DNA of 64,000 bases from Trifolium pratense (Eukaryota > Streptophyta > Magnoliopsida > Fabales > Fabaceae), in assembly GCF_020283565.1 (NCBI RefSeq), contig NC_060063.1:2294001-2358000 (forward strand). Direction: 5' to 3'. The position numbers and the translations under genes were made by a program. Below, one piece after another: positions 9,972 through 22,318 of the stretch. Position 1 is the stretch's first letter. Each line of letters opens with the position of its first letter. Below the pieces are notes generated by a model. It worked only from the letters and a program-made list of their open reading frames with translations, did no database searches and was not told the origin of the DNA.

Positions 9972-12900
9972 TTATCTAGCAAAATTTACAGGAGGTTCCA
10001 AACCACCTACTAAAATTCCAAGATCTAGATCTTTATCTTCAAACTTTTTTATGAAAGGATGATCCTGAAAATACAATGAGATAAGAAGAATTATAAATGG
10101 CGAATTTTATACAAAACATAGGAATTAGTTTGTTTTTCTAGATAAAAAGAACAGCTTATCGTACTAACCAAAAGCTCCAATGATGTTGATCTTTCGCGAG
10201 GATCCTTTTTTATGCTGTAATTATGCCAAGAAATGAACTTAGAAAGAAAAGAGTATGTTTAGAATCAACAATCATGGCGATGTTGTGTTACATAAGACAA
10301 GTCAACAAGTGATTAAGTGAAAAATGCAGAAATGAGGCAAAAGATAATCAATGTTATCTGCTTATGTTATTTGGATATGATTGAAATTTAATCACCACAA
10401 TTTTTAGATTGACAAATCTAAAAAAGCAACTGAACAAGTAACGAAAACACAGCTACGATGCAGTGGCATGTTTGAAACAACACCTTAGTTAATATCACAG
10501 TTTTTTTTGGTGATTTTCTTATAGACGCACGCCAATACATAAGCTCAATATATGCTTCTACGTTGATGTCTATTGAGATACGGTTCCAAACACATAGCAA
10601 GAAAGTAGTCAAAAGGAATAAAAATTACCAGGATGACACAAATGAACAGAACTCAGGAGAGAATTGATCAGGAGGAGCAGAAGGTGGAGGACTTTCGACA
10701 ATTGCTTGCAAAAGCTCATAGAAACTAGGCCATGCTTGCTGATCTTCAGATTGTATATAAGGAAACCGTCCTATGGCACACTCGAGTACTACCATCCCTA
10801 AACTCCAGATGTCACAGCTGTAATCATAAGTACTCCCACTGATTCTTTCTGGCTACACAACGAAATCAACAAACCAATACATAAAGTATATCATAACATT
10901 CTCCATGTGGCTGTTAATGCAAGGGAGAAAAAGAGGGTGCGAGGCATAAATTTGAAGAATATACTATGCAGTTTCTGGTAAGAATATCGCTTATTATTAC
11001 GAACAAGTATCGCAAGAAATGCACGAATAATACATGCTTTCTCATGTATGGTCGGCAAGAATTTGATTGGTCAAATATCATATTTTCATGCACTCTTCTC
11101 TTTCTTGTAGAAATCATTCGTAAGAAATAACAGAGTTCTTCTTATAGAACAAGCTTAATGAAGAAAATTCACGTACCGACATGTAATTATAAGTTCCAAC
11201 AAATGTATCTCTTTGGCCCATTGTGCTTGCCAGCATAGCACTAACGCCAAAATCAGTAATCTTCACTTCCCCTTTGTGATTTACTAAAAGATTGGATGGT
11301 TTGATGTCCCTGTGTATCACATGTCTTTCATTGTGCAAGTAAACAAGACCCTGTAACACCTGGAATATAGACACACAAAGGATTAACGTTTAACAAACAG
11401 AACACTACCTTGACTCGACTGTTGCTAGGACGAGAATCTGCCAATTTCAACAAGAAATATTATGGTCAAGGATGATACCTGCTTACAAACAACAGCAAGA
11501 TATGGTTCCAGAATTGTATTAACTTGTCTGATTACATCTACGAGAGAACCACGGTCCATGTATTCTAATACAAGAGATATAACTCCATTATTATAGAATG
11601 AGTGATAGCAAACTACAACATGTGGACACTGTGATGCTTGGTTTATTTTCAGTTCCTGAACAATCTGTTTCCGAATATCCTCTTGTACATTCATCTGAAT
11701 GGCCTGCAATAAAAAGTTCAACAAGATGTTCTCCTATCATACACAAGTTCAACTAACAAGGTTGAAAATTATATACAAAACAACATGCTTTAATTTCAAA
11801 AGGTAATACTTAACAACCACACAAGATCTTAATGGTAAAATGTTTATTGAAACATGGTTTTATAGATATTATTTACATATCCTAAAACAATATGCATGAT
11901 CACATGCTATTATAGAAAGAAAACTATGTCAAACTTAAAACTAGCAATGGATAATCATACAGGCAAATCTAGTGATAAGAAACAATTGACAATAGTTATG
12001 AATGACAACCTTTAAAGCAAACAAGTTTCCAAGCCACTTATGGCGAACAAGCTGCACAACACCACCGCTGCCTTTTCCGATTACTTTGACGGTCTCAAGG
12101 TCGTCCAATGTGAAGTCAAAGTCGAGATCCTTAGCATCTGAAGGCTGCTCAAAGAGACAAATTGCAAGTCTTCAGATTAGATACTTGAAGCCAAAAACAA
12201 TAGACAAACCAATCCCTAAAATATACAATTGCAAATAGTTGGTGATAAAGTAAACTTAGAGTAAGCATTTAGAGTGAAAAATAATATACATTTAACATCA
12301 TTATTAAATAAATCAAGGCTGGTGCAAAAGTAGGAATGGGCTGTTCAAACTTAATTACGCATACTATTGAGTCATGCTAGAATTAATAGACAACACTCAT
12401 CTCCGCATAGAAGGGTATTGGATGCGCATTTAGAAATCAAGTCAAGTGGTTTCTTTGTCTCGTCCAACTAACATTAATCCCTTGTCCTGGCATATGTCCT
12501 TGCTGTAACAGTGAGGGTGAAACAGATTCGCATCTGTTTTCTACCTGTGCAAAGACTAAATTCTGCAAGAGGCTTTAAGGAGTCTCTTTAATCCCTTGGC
12601 CTCTATTCCTGCGCTACTTGTTAACAAGTTTATCATGCAGCTTTGACGAATATTGTTAGGCCGTGAGTATTTACATGAATAGAAAATGGCAAGCCGGAAG
12701 CAAAGATTCAAGCAATTTTTCTACTAGCAGGCAGGAGCATATTATACAGACATGGGAGAAAGCGGGTAGTGGGAAAATTAAATGCAATAGAGATGCTGCA
12801 ATATGGTCGGCATCAGTATAAGAGACGGATATGGTAGCTTCATATGTGCAAAAACAGTGTTTCGCAGCAGTTTTGTCAGCTTCAAAGGCAAAACCAGCAG

Positions 12901-14625
12901 GGTGTCATAAGGCACTGGTTCGGTTGCAGGAGTTGGGTGTCCAAAGGGTCAATATCGAGGGTGATTGTAAGGCTCAATTTTGCATAAATGCAAAAATATA
13001 ATCCATTGTATACAAAACTATAGGGTTAGGTTTGTTTTATCAAGAGGCAAGCAAATTTTGTTGCTCATATCTTGCAATAACTTTGTTACCGTAAAAAAAA
13101 TAAAAAATCAAGGTATTCAAATTATAGATTCTACCAAAAAAACATATTCGAAATTGCAATCTGAAATAGTCTACCTCTATAACTGAAACTAATAAAACAA
13201 AAAACTAGTGGAGAAGTGAAGTAATAGAAAATATACCCTTGATTCCTTTTCTTCAGAAATGAGACGCATCCCTTTCTGGTTCAAGAGTAGATCTCCATCA
13301 TGGAATGTACCACTTGCAGTCCTAATAACAATTTCAACATAATAATCAATCAAATTCATAAACATGAGGAAAAAAATTAGCTCATTTTATGTTGAAAAAA
13401 CCAAAATGTGAAGTCTTCAACTTGTATTTTAACTGAAATAGGTCGGTTTTATAATCATGATAATAATACTAAAGCTAAAATTCTAAGCTATTTCAAATTA
13501 AAGGGAAGTTGAATCCTTCAGATATTGAGTCCACCAAAGCATTCAAAGCCTCAATCAAACCCTCTTCCATCATCACACCCTGGTCATGCATAGCATCATG
13601 GAACTTCACCGTTGATCCTTTTTCCAGTCCCTCGTCGCATTTACTTCATCTGTGGGTTCACCTGAACCCTTGATTCCACATGCATCAACCAAATCACCCT
13701 CGACCTTGCAAGCTACTCAGCTTCACTCACCCCACTTATCTCTCAATTTACCCAACTCATCACACTTGACCTCTCCCACAACAACTTCAGCTCAAGCCCT
13801 ATGAAGCACTGACACTAACACAGACACGGACACCAGACACAACAATGACACATCGATACAAATAATAATTTGACAAAATGATATATTGAATGCAATCACA
13901 TGTGTCGGTTTTGTTTCAGCGTCTAACACCGACACACGTCGAACACCGGACAGTGCTATAGAGCTCAATCCCCTCTTCAATCTCTTTCCTTTCCAATCCA
14001 CCGATCCAAATCCTTCTCCGATTCAATCCCTCCTTCCATAACCACTTCAAATCTCTTGACCTTGGCTTTCACACAATTCCCTATCAAGTTCACACAAACA
14101 ATTTGGGCTTCAATAAACTAACAAGTTCATCCCCAAATTGACCACCCAGTTTGAGGGATGTAGATGAAGGTGAGGAGGAGACTGAGAAACCAAGATCGGC
14201 GGCAATTGAAAGAGCGTCAGACATTCCTCCAATGCGCTTCACGGCCTTCATTTTCAAATTTCAGACTGAAATTCTAAAACCCCATTAATTCTCTCACAAC
14301 CCATCACACAATCAATTTGAGCTTCAATAAACTAACAAATTCAGTCTTAAATCTACAACCCAGTTTCCTAGAACTCACAATCAAGGCCAAATCTTTATCT
14401 TGGCATCTCCAAAAAACAATCTTTAAGGGATCAATTAGACTATAGTATAATAAATGTGAATAAAAATGTAAACTTTATACATGAATTACACTTATGAACC
14501 CTAAAAATTCAAATGGGTTGGTAAAAGAAAGATAAAAATTGATGAACTTACAGGAATGAAGTGATGGGTGTTTGTTGAGCAGGAACAGAAAGTTTGAGCT
14601 GCTTCAACGGCGTCTTTGTCTTCAT
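9972..14625 (-). CDS. MKK6: Mitogen-activated protein kinase kinase, MKK6 class
   Basis: Eight exons on the minus strand: 14625-14552, 13321-13237, 12144-12010, 11703-11479, 11359-11177, 10852-10629, 10214-10169, 10064-9972. Every intron has GT/AG ends, and the frame closes to 354 residues, the usual MKK6 length. The N-terminus has a basic-hydrophobic MAPK docking site ([12 protein letters not shown]). The glycine loop is [11 protein letters not shown], the catalytic loop [10 protein letters not shown] and the magnesium loop DFG. The activation segment [12 protein letters not shown] carries phosphorylatable residues five apart. [12 protein letters not shown] and a C-terminal [11 protein letters not shown] also match. 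In Arabidopsis and tobacco this class acts in the NACK-PQR cascade that drives phragmoplast expansion at cytokinesis; function here is inferred from class. Introns 1 and 2 hold unrelated pseudogene and LINE fragments. The gene is divergent from the cyclophilin gene. Confidence 0.95.
12319..13104 (+). pseudogene. Decayed LINE in MKK6 intron 2
   Basis: Antisense to MKK6. A zinc-knuckle-like stretch [18 protein letters not shown] (about 12497-12550) is followed by RNase H remnants ([22 protein letters not shown] and [14 protein letters not shown], with stops). The 3' end GTTACCGT plus poly(A) lies at about 13086-13100. A 9 bp repeat AAATCAAGG at 12310-12318 and 13105-13113 is the likely TSD. Multiple stops and frameshifts show it is dead. 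Confidence 0.75.
13509..14090 (+). pseudogene. LRR-protein gene fragment in MKK6 intron 1
   Basis: The plus strand reads [19 protein letters not shown], then ASWNFTVDP, then (after frameshifts) segments like [16 protein letters not shown]. After a MITE it continues with remnants of [17 protein letters not shown] and SLDLGFHT. This is the N-terminal cap and first repeats of a leucine-rich-repeat protein. Frameshifts and stops disable it. The MITE at 13801-13960 interrupts it: removing the MITE and one duplicated copy of AGCTCAATCCCCT restores a continuous LRR reading at that point. It is probably a captured or duplicated fragment. Confidence 0.7.
13801..13960. mobile_element. GTGTCGG-family MITE in MKK6 intron 1
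   Basis: The ends are TGAAGCACTGACA and GGACAGTGCTA (imperfect TIRs). The interior has CGGACACC, ATAATAATTTGACAAAATGA and ACATGTGTCGG. AGCTCAAGCCCT before and AGCTCAATCCCCT after look like a decayed TSD. Related copies are at 18056 and 24373, with partial ones at 37440 and 44585. Confidence 0.7.
14160..14251 (-). pseudogene. Probable AUGMIN subunit 2 first-exon fragment
   Basis: From an ATG at 14251 the minus strand reads [20 protein letters not shown] and SSSPSS, which I recognise as the N-terminus of plant AUGMIN subunit 2, a microtubule-nucleation factor. The reading then runs into unrelated sequence. A direct repeat of about 67 bp (14087-14155 and 14300-14366, sharing GCTTCAATAAACTAACAA) flanks it. 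It is only about 30 residues, lies inside an MKK6 intron and has no further exon nearby, so it is a fragment. Identification is from memory of the family. Confidence 0.5.
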
Positions 14626-14959
14626 CTTCTTCGTTGATGAGTGAAATTTTGAGCGTTGATTGATTGATTTCAGAGTTTCTTAAGAAAAGTGAGACAGAAA
14701 AGGGATAGAAAAGGGAGAGAAAGAGAAAAAGAGTGATTTGAATGAATTTTGAAGTGTGTTAGAATATAGAAAAAAGTGATGAGAATAAAAAAAAAAAAAA
14801 TTCAAATCGAAGTGGCCGCCAAAATTATTTAAATAATTTTCTTATGTAAAAATACAATAAAATTTTTAATTAATTCTATATCAAAAAAATTATTTAATTA
14901 ATTTTTTTGAATAAAAATTATTTAATTAATTAAAAATATTGTTTTTGAATTGTTTGCTT
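14626..14959 (-). promoter_or_regulatory. MKK6 5' leader and proximal promoter
   Basis: Purine-rich leader (GAGAAAGAG-type on plus) directly upstream of the MKK6 ATG. An E2F-type site, TTTGGCGG on the gene strand, lies at 14816-14823, about 190 bp from the ATG. It fits the WTTSSCSS consensus and would suit a cell-cycle-linked gene, but this is inference. The MULE-like element begins at 14960, limiting the native proximal promoter. Confidence 0.4.
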
Positions 14960-16177
14960 GAGTAAACAAATAAACAATCATTTTGGTCCCTGAAAGTGTC
15001 ACTCGCTGTCAAGTTAGTCCCTGAATAAAGGAAAACTAAAAAATAGTCTCTGAATGTTAATTTCGTTAGTCAATTAGATCCAAAACGTTAAATGTCTGAT
15101 AAATGTGATGATGTGACATTGTTACCGAAATATTTTATTAATTTACTGATTTTTTTAATGTCCATTATGAACTTTTATTTTATTTAACATTAATTTAAAA
15201 AAGACATAAACATAATAATTTAATTTCTCTCTCATTCTTGATTCATTTCAATTTTCTCTCCAAATTGCATCCACATCCTCTCTCTTGCTGCCCACGACAG
15301 AGACGACTGCGGTCAGGTGACAAGGTTTCAATAAATGAAAAAACTTTGATAAATAGAGAGAGCTCGTGACTAGGAGCAAGGATTTGGTGCTTGTTTTTTG
15401 TGGGTTGGCTTGTAGTGGTCGGAAATCGCCCGGGTTTAAAATCAATTGGTAGGTTTTCATCAAAGAGTTGAAGAGAAACATAAATCTCATATTTATATTT
15501 CAAGATCCGGCATCGTGGGTGACTGGAAACGGTATTTAAAGTGGCGGAGCTCCGACAATGATGGTGGTAGTTTAACGATCCGTTTGGTGAAAGAGATAAA
15601 ACTTTAATGAGTAGAAAAATGGTGGCGACCATTGGTGTCGGACGGTTTTGAAGCGATGCCGGAAAAATTGAGTGTGGTGGTGGGTTTGTGAGAAAGAAGA
15701 AAATTGAAATGTGTTTGAGAGAGGGGATTCATATAGGAAAATGTTGGAAAGGAGTGCATAATCACTAACTTGTTGGGATTGGGAAGAAGTTGTAATCACA
15801 TAGTTTAGTGTGGTGAGGTGTGGAGCGTGTGCTGTGCTGGTGAAGGGGGGAGGAGAGAAGATGAAGAAGATAGCTAGATTTCTCAATTGGTTGTTTTTTT
15901 TTTTTTTTCTTCTTCTTTGGATTATGTGTTTTATTATGTTTTTTTTTTTTAAATTGATGTTAAATAAAATAAAAGTCATAATGGACATTAAAAAAATCAG
16001 TAAATTAATAAAATATTCTAATAACAATGCACATCATCACATTTAACGTCTATCTAATGTTTTGGACTTAATTGACTAACAAAATTAACATTCAGGGATT
16101 ATTTTTTAGTTTTCCTTCATTCATGGACTAACTTGACAGTGAGTGACACTTTCAAGGATCAAAGTGGTTGTTTACTC
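14960..16177. mobile_element. MULE-like non-autonomous element with long TIRs
   Basis: The left end (GAGTAAACAA..., TTTTGGTCCCTGAAAGTGTC) and right end (reverse complement GAGTAAACAACCAC..., CTTTGATCCTTGAAAGTGTC) match over about 240 bp, to about 15205 and from about 15955. The interior has minus-strand ORFs (15243-15632) with a phrase on DENLPIDFKPGRFPTTTSQP. I recall such phrases as common in legume repeat-derived hypothetical proteins. No transposase and no clear TSD were found. It separates the divergent MKK6 and cyclophilin genes. Confidence 0.8.
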
Positions 16178-17045
16178 GAAAAAAAAGGTAAAAATGTAGC
16201 TCCACGTCGCAACGTCACGTGTACACCTAGTTGACAGAGTGTTGGGACATGATAGCGTGCATCCACTCCTCATGTTTGTTGTATTGGGACTAAATACAAT
16301 TAGCGATTTATTACAGTTATCTAAGATAGGGTAACTTTGGAATTCTAAAACAAAATTTAAATCTTCCTTTTCAGGTCTTTCGATCCAAATCAAACGTCAA
16401 TAATACCGTGACCATATAAGTGCGTGAAAAAGTTGATTGCCTCAAATCTAATTTTTTGTTTGTTTCTCAAGTTGTTGGAAGCAATTTCATTTAGTGTAGG
16501 GTTTGTTTTAGGTTTACTTTATGTTGATTGGGCCTAGCCCACTATTTCCATTGAAAATTGCTCATTAGGCCCCTTTGCATTGTTTCATGCCCAAACTGAC
16601 GAAATTGCCTTGTTTTAGCTTTTTTTATTAAATAAATTTAACAAAGAATTATTTTATAGAAATTTTAAATGAAAATTTGGTTTAATTAATTATTTTTTTA
16701 CTAAAAGTAAACGATATTCATTCTTTTAAATTGATGGAGTACATCGATGCAATACAAATTCAAATTCGTTAACACACAAAAATGATGAATCTGCGAACAA
16801 ACTCACAACATTCATATTAATAGCATAAGACAACAAATTACGTAAGTCTATGTTAACCTCCGAATCGGATTAAACTGATGATGGAAAAAAAAAAAAAAAA
16901 AAATTCTAACCGACAGAAGAAAACAAAGGCCTTGTTGGCAATATTTGAGGAGTTTATCCAATCCAAGATAGACCCCACAGTGATTGGCTCCTCCAAGTTC
17001 TCTGTCTCAACTGCACAATGAAGAAAAATCTCACTACTCTCTTCA
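16178..17045. other. Upstream region of the cyclophilin gene
   Basis: No gene. A G-box-like TCACGTG sits near 16215. An A run at 16885-16901 lies close to the probable 5' leader. The ATG at 17018 is out of frame with the cyclophilin ORF and is not used as the start. Confidence 0.5.
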
Positions 17046-20000
17046 ATGGCTTCTTCCTTAACACACCCACCACCACCACCGCATCTGCCCTCTCTAAATC
17101 CCAAACCCAACTTCACCCGCCGCTCACTCCTCCTCACATCCACCGCCACCACTCTCTCCTTCCCTTCACTCTCTTCCTCCGCCATACAACCACCAAACCC
17201 CACCATCACCGACCGTATCTTCATGGAATTCAGTCTCTGCCCAAACTATTACCTCCCAAATCGAACCCTAGGTGACACCATTTCCACTTTATGCTCCGAT
17301 TCAACTTTACTCGGTCGCGTCATTCTCGGTCTCTACGGTAATCTCGTTCCTCGCACCGTCTCAAATTTCAAATCCCTCTGCATTTCTAACCCTAATTCTA
17401 ACCCTAATTCCTCTTCCTACAAGAACACACTCGTCCACAAGGTTTTACCAGGTCAATACTTTCTTGCTGGACGTCAAGGTCGTCCTGACAGAGGTGAGGT
17501 CCGCCCTCCAAGTTACCTCCCACGCAACACTGAAACAGTGGACCCTAAGGCGTTCGCGCTTACACATTCCCGGCCTGGCATTGTTTCGCTATCGCTGTCG
17601 GAAAATGATGATGAAGATGAGATTAAATTTGACCCTGAATATAGGAATGTTGAGTTCTTAATTACTACTGGACCTGGACCTTGTCCTCAGCTTGATAACA
17701 AGAATATCGTCTTTGGAACCGTGCTTGAAGGTAACTAAACTAACTAACTATTTTTTCAATGTTTGTTATGTGTTGAAAATAGGCAAGGTGTGTAGATTAG
17801 AACAAATTATATATTTTTTGCATCTGTATTGGTTTGTGATACTTTGTTAGGCTATCTCTTACTCAATGTTGTATTCCTAGCACACTTAGGACAGCGTATA
17901 GTTTTACCTTAATGCTTGATAGCAAGCAAGTTTACTGACTAATCTTAGATATCATATGCTGTGATACCATTTTTTTTATAAAAGAGTTGGGTTGAATCTA
18001 ACTCAACCCTACCAAATCGGTTTATAAACACTTGTCAGACAACAATGATATCCACGGTGAAGCACGGACACGACACTGACACTTCGACACCGATAATAAT
18101 TTCGAGAAAATGACATAATTCAGTGTAATCATAAGTGTCGGTGTCGTGTCGGAGTCCGACAACGATGCCTGTCCGACACCGGGACACGCCTAATCTAAGG
18201 AGTGTCCGTGCTTCATAGGATATGCACAATTAGCTTCTTTCAAACTCAAGAAACATGGGATTCATCTCTTTCAAAAACCATGAAGCATAGGTATAACACC
18301 CAAGTCGATTTATCTAGGATAACGATTGAGACGTCAATAACTGAATTTGGATACATTAAAATTACAGAATAAAATTTTGTTCAAGTACAACGTATATTAA
18401 AACACTAATGTTGTAAGTAATAGAAATTGTATTTAGTACAATAGTTTGCAACGGAAATACATATAATATCCGAATAAATAAATATATTAATGCAGGAAAG
18501 AGAACTAAAACAGATAAATAAATTCTTCAGCAGTCCTTTGCCTCATCTGTCCTTACTTCAGTCTCTTTCTTATCCTGATTAAATCAACGTGTTTATCTGG
18601 AAAAACAAAAGGGATTGGGGTGACACTCTAAGCCTCAGTGAGTTCCGCCTACACCTAGGGTGTTAGTAGTTGGGGGACTACCTATCAGTTCATAGCCTAA
18701 TTAGTACTAATCCTAATCGATCAGTAGTCATCGGGCAACTATCTATCAGTCATATTTTGTCACTGCTATCCATAACGAGATTGCAGTCTGGGGGAAATTA
18801 ATAACTATTAATTAGTAGTCAGTCTAGGATGATTGATCATGACATAGGATTCATAATATTCATTTCTTTTCATAACATATATAAAGTGTGACACAAATAA
18901 TTATCTGAGTTGATTTTACGGGATTATTCGAGGTGAGTAGTCTCGAAACATTCCCGTACATACCTGGCTAAATTCCCTATCATATCAGGGCTAGAGCATT
19001 TGGTCATACCTCACATTTATTAATTATCGTAAGTACTTAGCACTGAAATTCATTGCTTGTGGCCCAAAATCCAGTTAATGCGCGATGTCGCAACTAGGTA
19101 TCGTTTAAGTAGCTTAGACTCAGACCGCCGTAGCACGTAGTAGAAATTTTGGCGGAGTATAAGGGAAAGCCTTTGGTGGAAGTACCCTTGAACTATTTTC
19201 AAGAAATAACCAAGATAGAAAAAAGTGGGCGAACAATGGGGACAAAAATCCGAGAAGGAAAAACTGGAAATTGGCTGTAATGACGAAAATGTGTAAACAA
19301 GGAGATGTGAGCAGATATCAGAATAGAATTCATAAAACCCCATTATTGTGCTTTACTTTTGTTCTATTTAGTTGACATAGAATAAGTATGGAGTTCCACT
19401 TTCTCTCTTCTCTCTCACTGTTGACCGTAGCCCTTTTTCCCTTATTCAAACTCGGAATTTTTCCTTCATTATTAGAGCTTGCATGCACAAAAATTGAATC
19501 GGTTTAAGCTTCTAGGTGTTGAGGAGCCAAGGAAGACGAATTGTAGCAACCTAGTGAGGTTTTGGGAAGGTTTAAAAGGACATGACTGCAGTTTGGAGAA
19601 GGCTTGAAGTTGAAGCTTGAAGAAATTGAAAGAGTTGGTTGTAAGCTTCAATTTACTCAAGGTGAGTTCCTTTAGATAGGAAGCTCACACTTTTTAGTTG
19701 AACAATCCTCATTTTAATTAGTTGTAGCTACTGATTTTTCTATAGTAATTTGGATGAGGGTTTGACATTAATTTTATGAACCCAAAGGGGTTAGCTTTAA
19801 CTTTAGTATTTTAGGACTTGTAATGCAAGTGTTAGGTTTGTCTGACTTTAATCCACTAAATTTAAACTGATGTTTATAATGCTCTGGAACTATAGAAATA
19901 AGATTGAAATGAAGTGGTTTTCGATTTCTGCAGCACGAACGAGTTTTCTGAAAACAGAATTGCCTTTTAATTGATTTTTTATTGCTAAAAAAGGAAGCCT

Positions 20001-21339
20001 ATTTTATAGTTCCAGTAGATCCTTTACAAATGTGGGTTAAAGACAATTACGAACCTAATAACTAGAGCATTAAGGAAAGAAAAGTTGGGAACAATTTAGG
20101 CTGGTAAGAGATATATCTAAGGTAACTAAAATTAAAGGTTCAGACATACATCGCGTCTTTGGCTTTATGGTATTTCTATGGGTTAGCTTTTCTATCTTTG
20201 GTCTAATGAAATTCTCCATCATACCTTAAACTCCATTTGTGAGTTTAAGGTTCCCTCCAAATTACTTTTTCATTCTCTCATCATATATCTCAACCGGTGG
20301 GATTGTCTCTACAATATTCGATCGTCTACTCTCAACATTAATAAATCCTCCTGAGGTGCAATGGACTCAGGTCTCCTATACTCTGGTTGATAAGACTCTA
20401 CTGCTAGTGGAATAGTTCGACTCAACTGAGTGAGTAATTAAAAGAGTTGAAATGGCTAGGGTTTCGAGTTTCCTATAGTTGAAACTATATAATGTTACTT
20501 GTTCTCAATAAGCAACATGGTAATAATCATCCTGTCAAAAATGACAGCATATCTGGAATTGAAATTTCGTTTACTACTTATGACAAAGGTTTAGGCTTCC
20601 ATCAGCCTAGACTTGTTACTTAAAGATAACTGGAAAGGCTAGAGATGTCTCGTTGACGTTACATGATAACTAGTTCCAAACATGGATTGGTCTGACTATT
20701 GTGAACAAAGGAGAAGTGTCTAAGCTTCTACCTAAGTATTTTGTAGGATATAGTTGCTAGGCTTAGCGGCATTGGGTGAACTATTTGTCTGCAGTAAGGG
20801 TTAAGCAGACTAGGAGAAACAAAAACTTAGAAATAGAGAGAGCAAGAAGAAAATGAAAAAGAATATCAAGAAAAGACAAGACAATAAACAAAACATAAAG
20901 AGGCTAGAGATGTTTCTGCTTCTGTTTTTTGCATAAACATTGTACTCTCTCATTAGTAAGTGGTCATGTTTTATACTTCTAAGTTCAAATAGTTTTGGAA
21001 TAGTAAGTGGTGTATGTTAATCTGATGATACAAGAGTTGTTCAGATATTGGAATATTTTATCTGTTTGACCACTAATCTTGTGTGTTTACCAATTTATAT
21101 TCCTCAGCTTCTGGTTGAATCTAATTGCAGGGTTGGATGTCATCACAGCCATAGCTTCCACTCCCACGTACCAACCAGGTGAACGAATTCGCCAATTTAA
21201 TGACTTGGCTGAATTTTTCGGAGACGAAAGGGCCCAGAATGCTCGTGCCATATGGAACAGGCCTCTTACCACTATTTATATTAGTGACTGTGGGGCGCTA
21301 GAGGTTACAAAGCCTTCCCTCACACCTTCTCTCCCTTAA
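17046..21339 (+). CDS. CYP26-2: Cyclophilin-type peptidyl-prolyl isomerase, plastid, CYP26-2-like
   Basis: Two exons, 17046-17730 and 21131-21339, joined by a 3.4 kb intron with GT/AG ends. They give 297 residues. The first about 50 residues are Ser/Thr/Pro-rich (MASSLTHPPPPPHLPSLN, then RRSLLLTSTATTLSFPSL), a chloroplast transit peptide with a possible thylakoid-lumen signal. The mature part has ITDRIFMEFSLCPNYYL, GRVILGLYGNLVPRTVSNF, HKVLPGQYFLAGRQG and EFLITTGPGPCPQLDNKNIV. Exon 2 gives GLDVITAIASTPTYQPGERI and FNDLAEFFGDERAQNAR. These match the divergent plastid CYP26-2/CYP28 group, in which classical PPIase residues are poorly conserved, so catalytic activity is uncertain. The intron holds a MITE and unresolved repeat sequence. 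Confidence 0.9.
18056..18218. mobile_element. GTGTCGG-family MITE in cyclophilin intron
   Basis: TIRs TGAAGCACGGACAC and GTGTCCGTGCTTCA are perfect inverted repeats. A 9 bp flanking repeat is present with one mismatch (GATATCCAC at 18047-18055, GATATGCAC at 18219-18227). This is the best-preserved copy in the window. The 9 bp TSD suggests a MULE origin. Confidence 0.85.
18285..19700. repeat. Possible Ty3/gypsy-type LTR or other old repeat within the intron
   Basis: Begins near TATAACACCCAAGTCG and contains features reminiscent of legume gypsy LTRs (the phrase CTCAGTGAGTTCCGCCTACA, then AATGCGCGATGTCGCAA). I could not find both termini or a TSD, so this is only a suggestion. Confidence 0.3.
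19701..21130. other. Remainder of cyclophilin intron
   Basis: No recognisable domain. It has a purine-rich zone at about 20810-20910 and ends in the GCAG acceptor at 21130. Confidence 0.4.
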
Positions 21340-22125
21340 TTTATTTTCATGTATATATATATATTATCCAAGAGGAGTTCATTTAACTAATGTATATGTA
21401 AAATCATACTCAAATTCTTTCAAAGAAAATGATGATTAATTCAACCTAAAGTGAACAAAATGAATGATTTGAAAAGTCGAAGGCTGTGAAGTTAAACATT
21501 GGGACAAAACATAATTTTGCATAAGAGTAGTTTAGTTCGCTAACTTCAAAGCTGTGACATATAAAATACAGGCACTGAAGTTAAACATTGGGATTCTTTG
21601 GCAGACACTTGAAATTTAGTAATTCAAATCCTTGTTTCTGTATGGTTTTCTTTAAGTAGGTGTGTTTTTAATACAAAAAGTGTGTTACTCGATTAAGTGA
21701 CAACATTTAATCGATTAAATTACTATTGTTGTACAGGTAAAATTGGCTAATATATGTTTATTCTATTAACAGTTGATTGATTAAACGATATGAAATGATA
21801 CCAAAATGGCATAAAGACTAAATAAAACGAAGGGTTGAGTCCCAAAACATCATATCCAGGGACCAGTTAAATTTTGGAAAATCCAGTTTTTATAAGAGGT
21901 TTTGTGTTGAACTGCATTAGAAAATGATGTAATTTTCCTTTTCTTTGTGGTGATTTTCTGCAAAATTTGCAAGTCAATTCAAGTTATAACTAAGCAGAGC
22001 ACATTTTTAATTCAGAGCCATTGTTATAAGTTTTACGGAACTAATGAATCACGAGATAACTTTTTATCCTTTACATAAGTCAAGTTGTCTAAAATACTAA
22101 AATTATTATTTGTTCACCAAATGTC

Positions 22126-22170
22126 ATACAAGACAAAATTTTACCGTAAAAAAAATACAAGACAAAATTT
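22126..22170 (+). repeat. Micro-insertion flanked by 16 bp TSD
   Basis: ATACAAGACAAAATTT is repeated at 22126-22141 and 22155-22170. The 13 bp insert is TACCGT plus seven A. The same GTTACCGT-poly(A) end terminates the LINE in MKK6 intron 2. Confidence 0.8.
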
Positions 22171-22274
22171 GTTCAATATCTTAAACTTTAACCTGTCTTA
22201 TTTTATTATGTACTGTTTTATCTAGTACTTATATTTTGCAGATAAAATGGACACATGTTCTTTATGTTACATGC

Positions 22275-22318
22275 TCAACCATTATAATATTTTTTTTTGA
22301 ACAAGTCAACCATTATAA
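22275..22318 (-). repeat. Micro-insertion flanked by 13 bp TSD
   Basis: TCAACCATTATAA is repeated at 22275-22287 and 22306-22318. On the minus strand the insert reads CTTGTTC followed by A run, the same end as the LINE at 6335-7149. Confidence 0.8.

Noticed and set aside
15572..16046. ORFs inside the MULE-like element
   Set aside because: They run into the TIR and have no domain; probably chance frames of the repeat.
17018..17275. Alternative start and ORF overlapping the cyclophilin exon
   Set aside because: Different frame; the frame from 17046 carries the conserved cyclophilin sequence.
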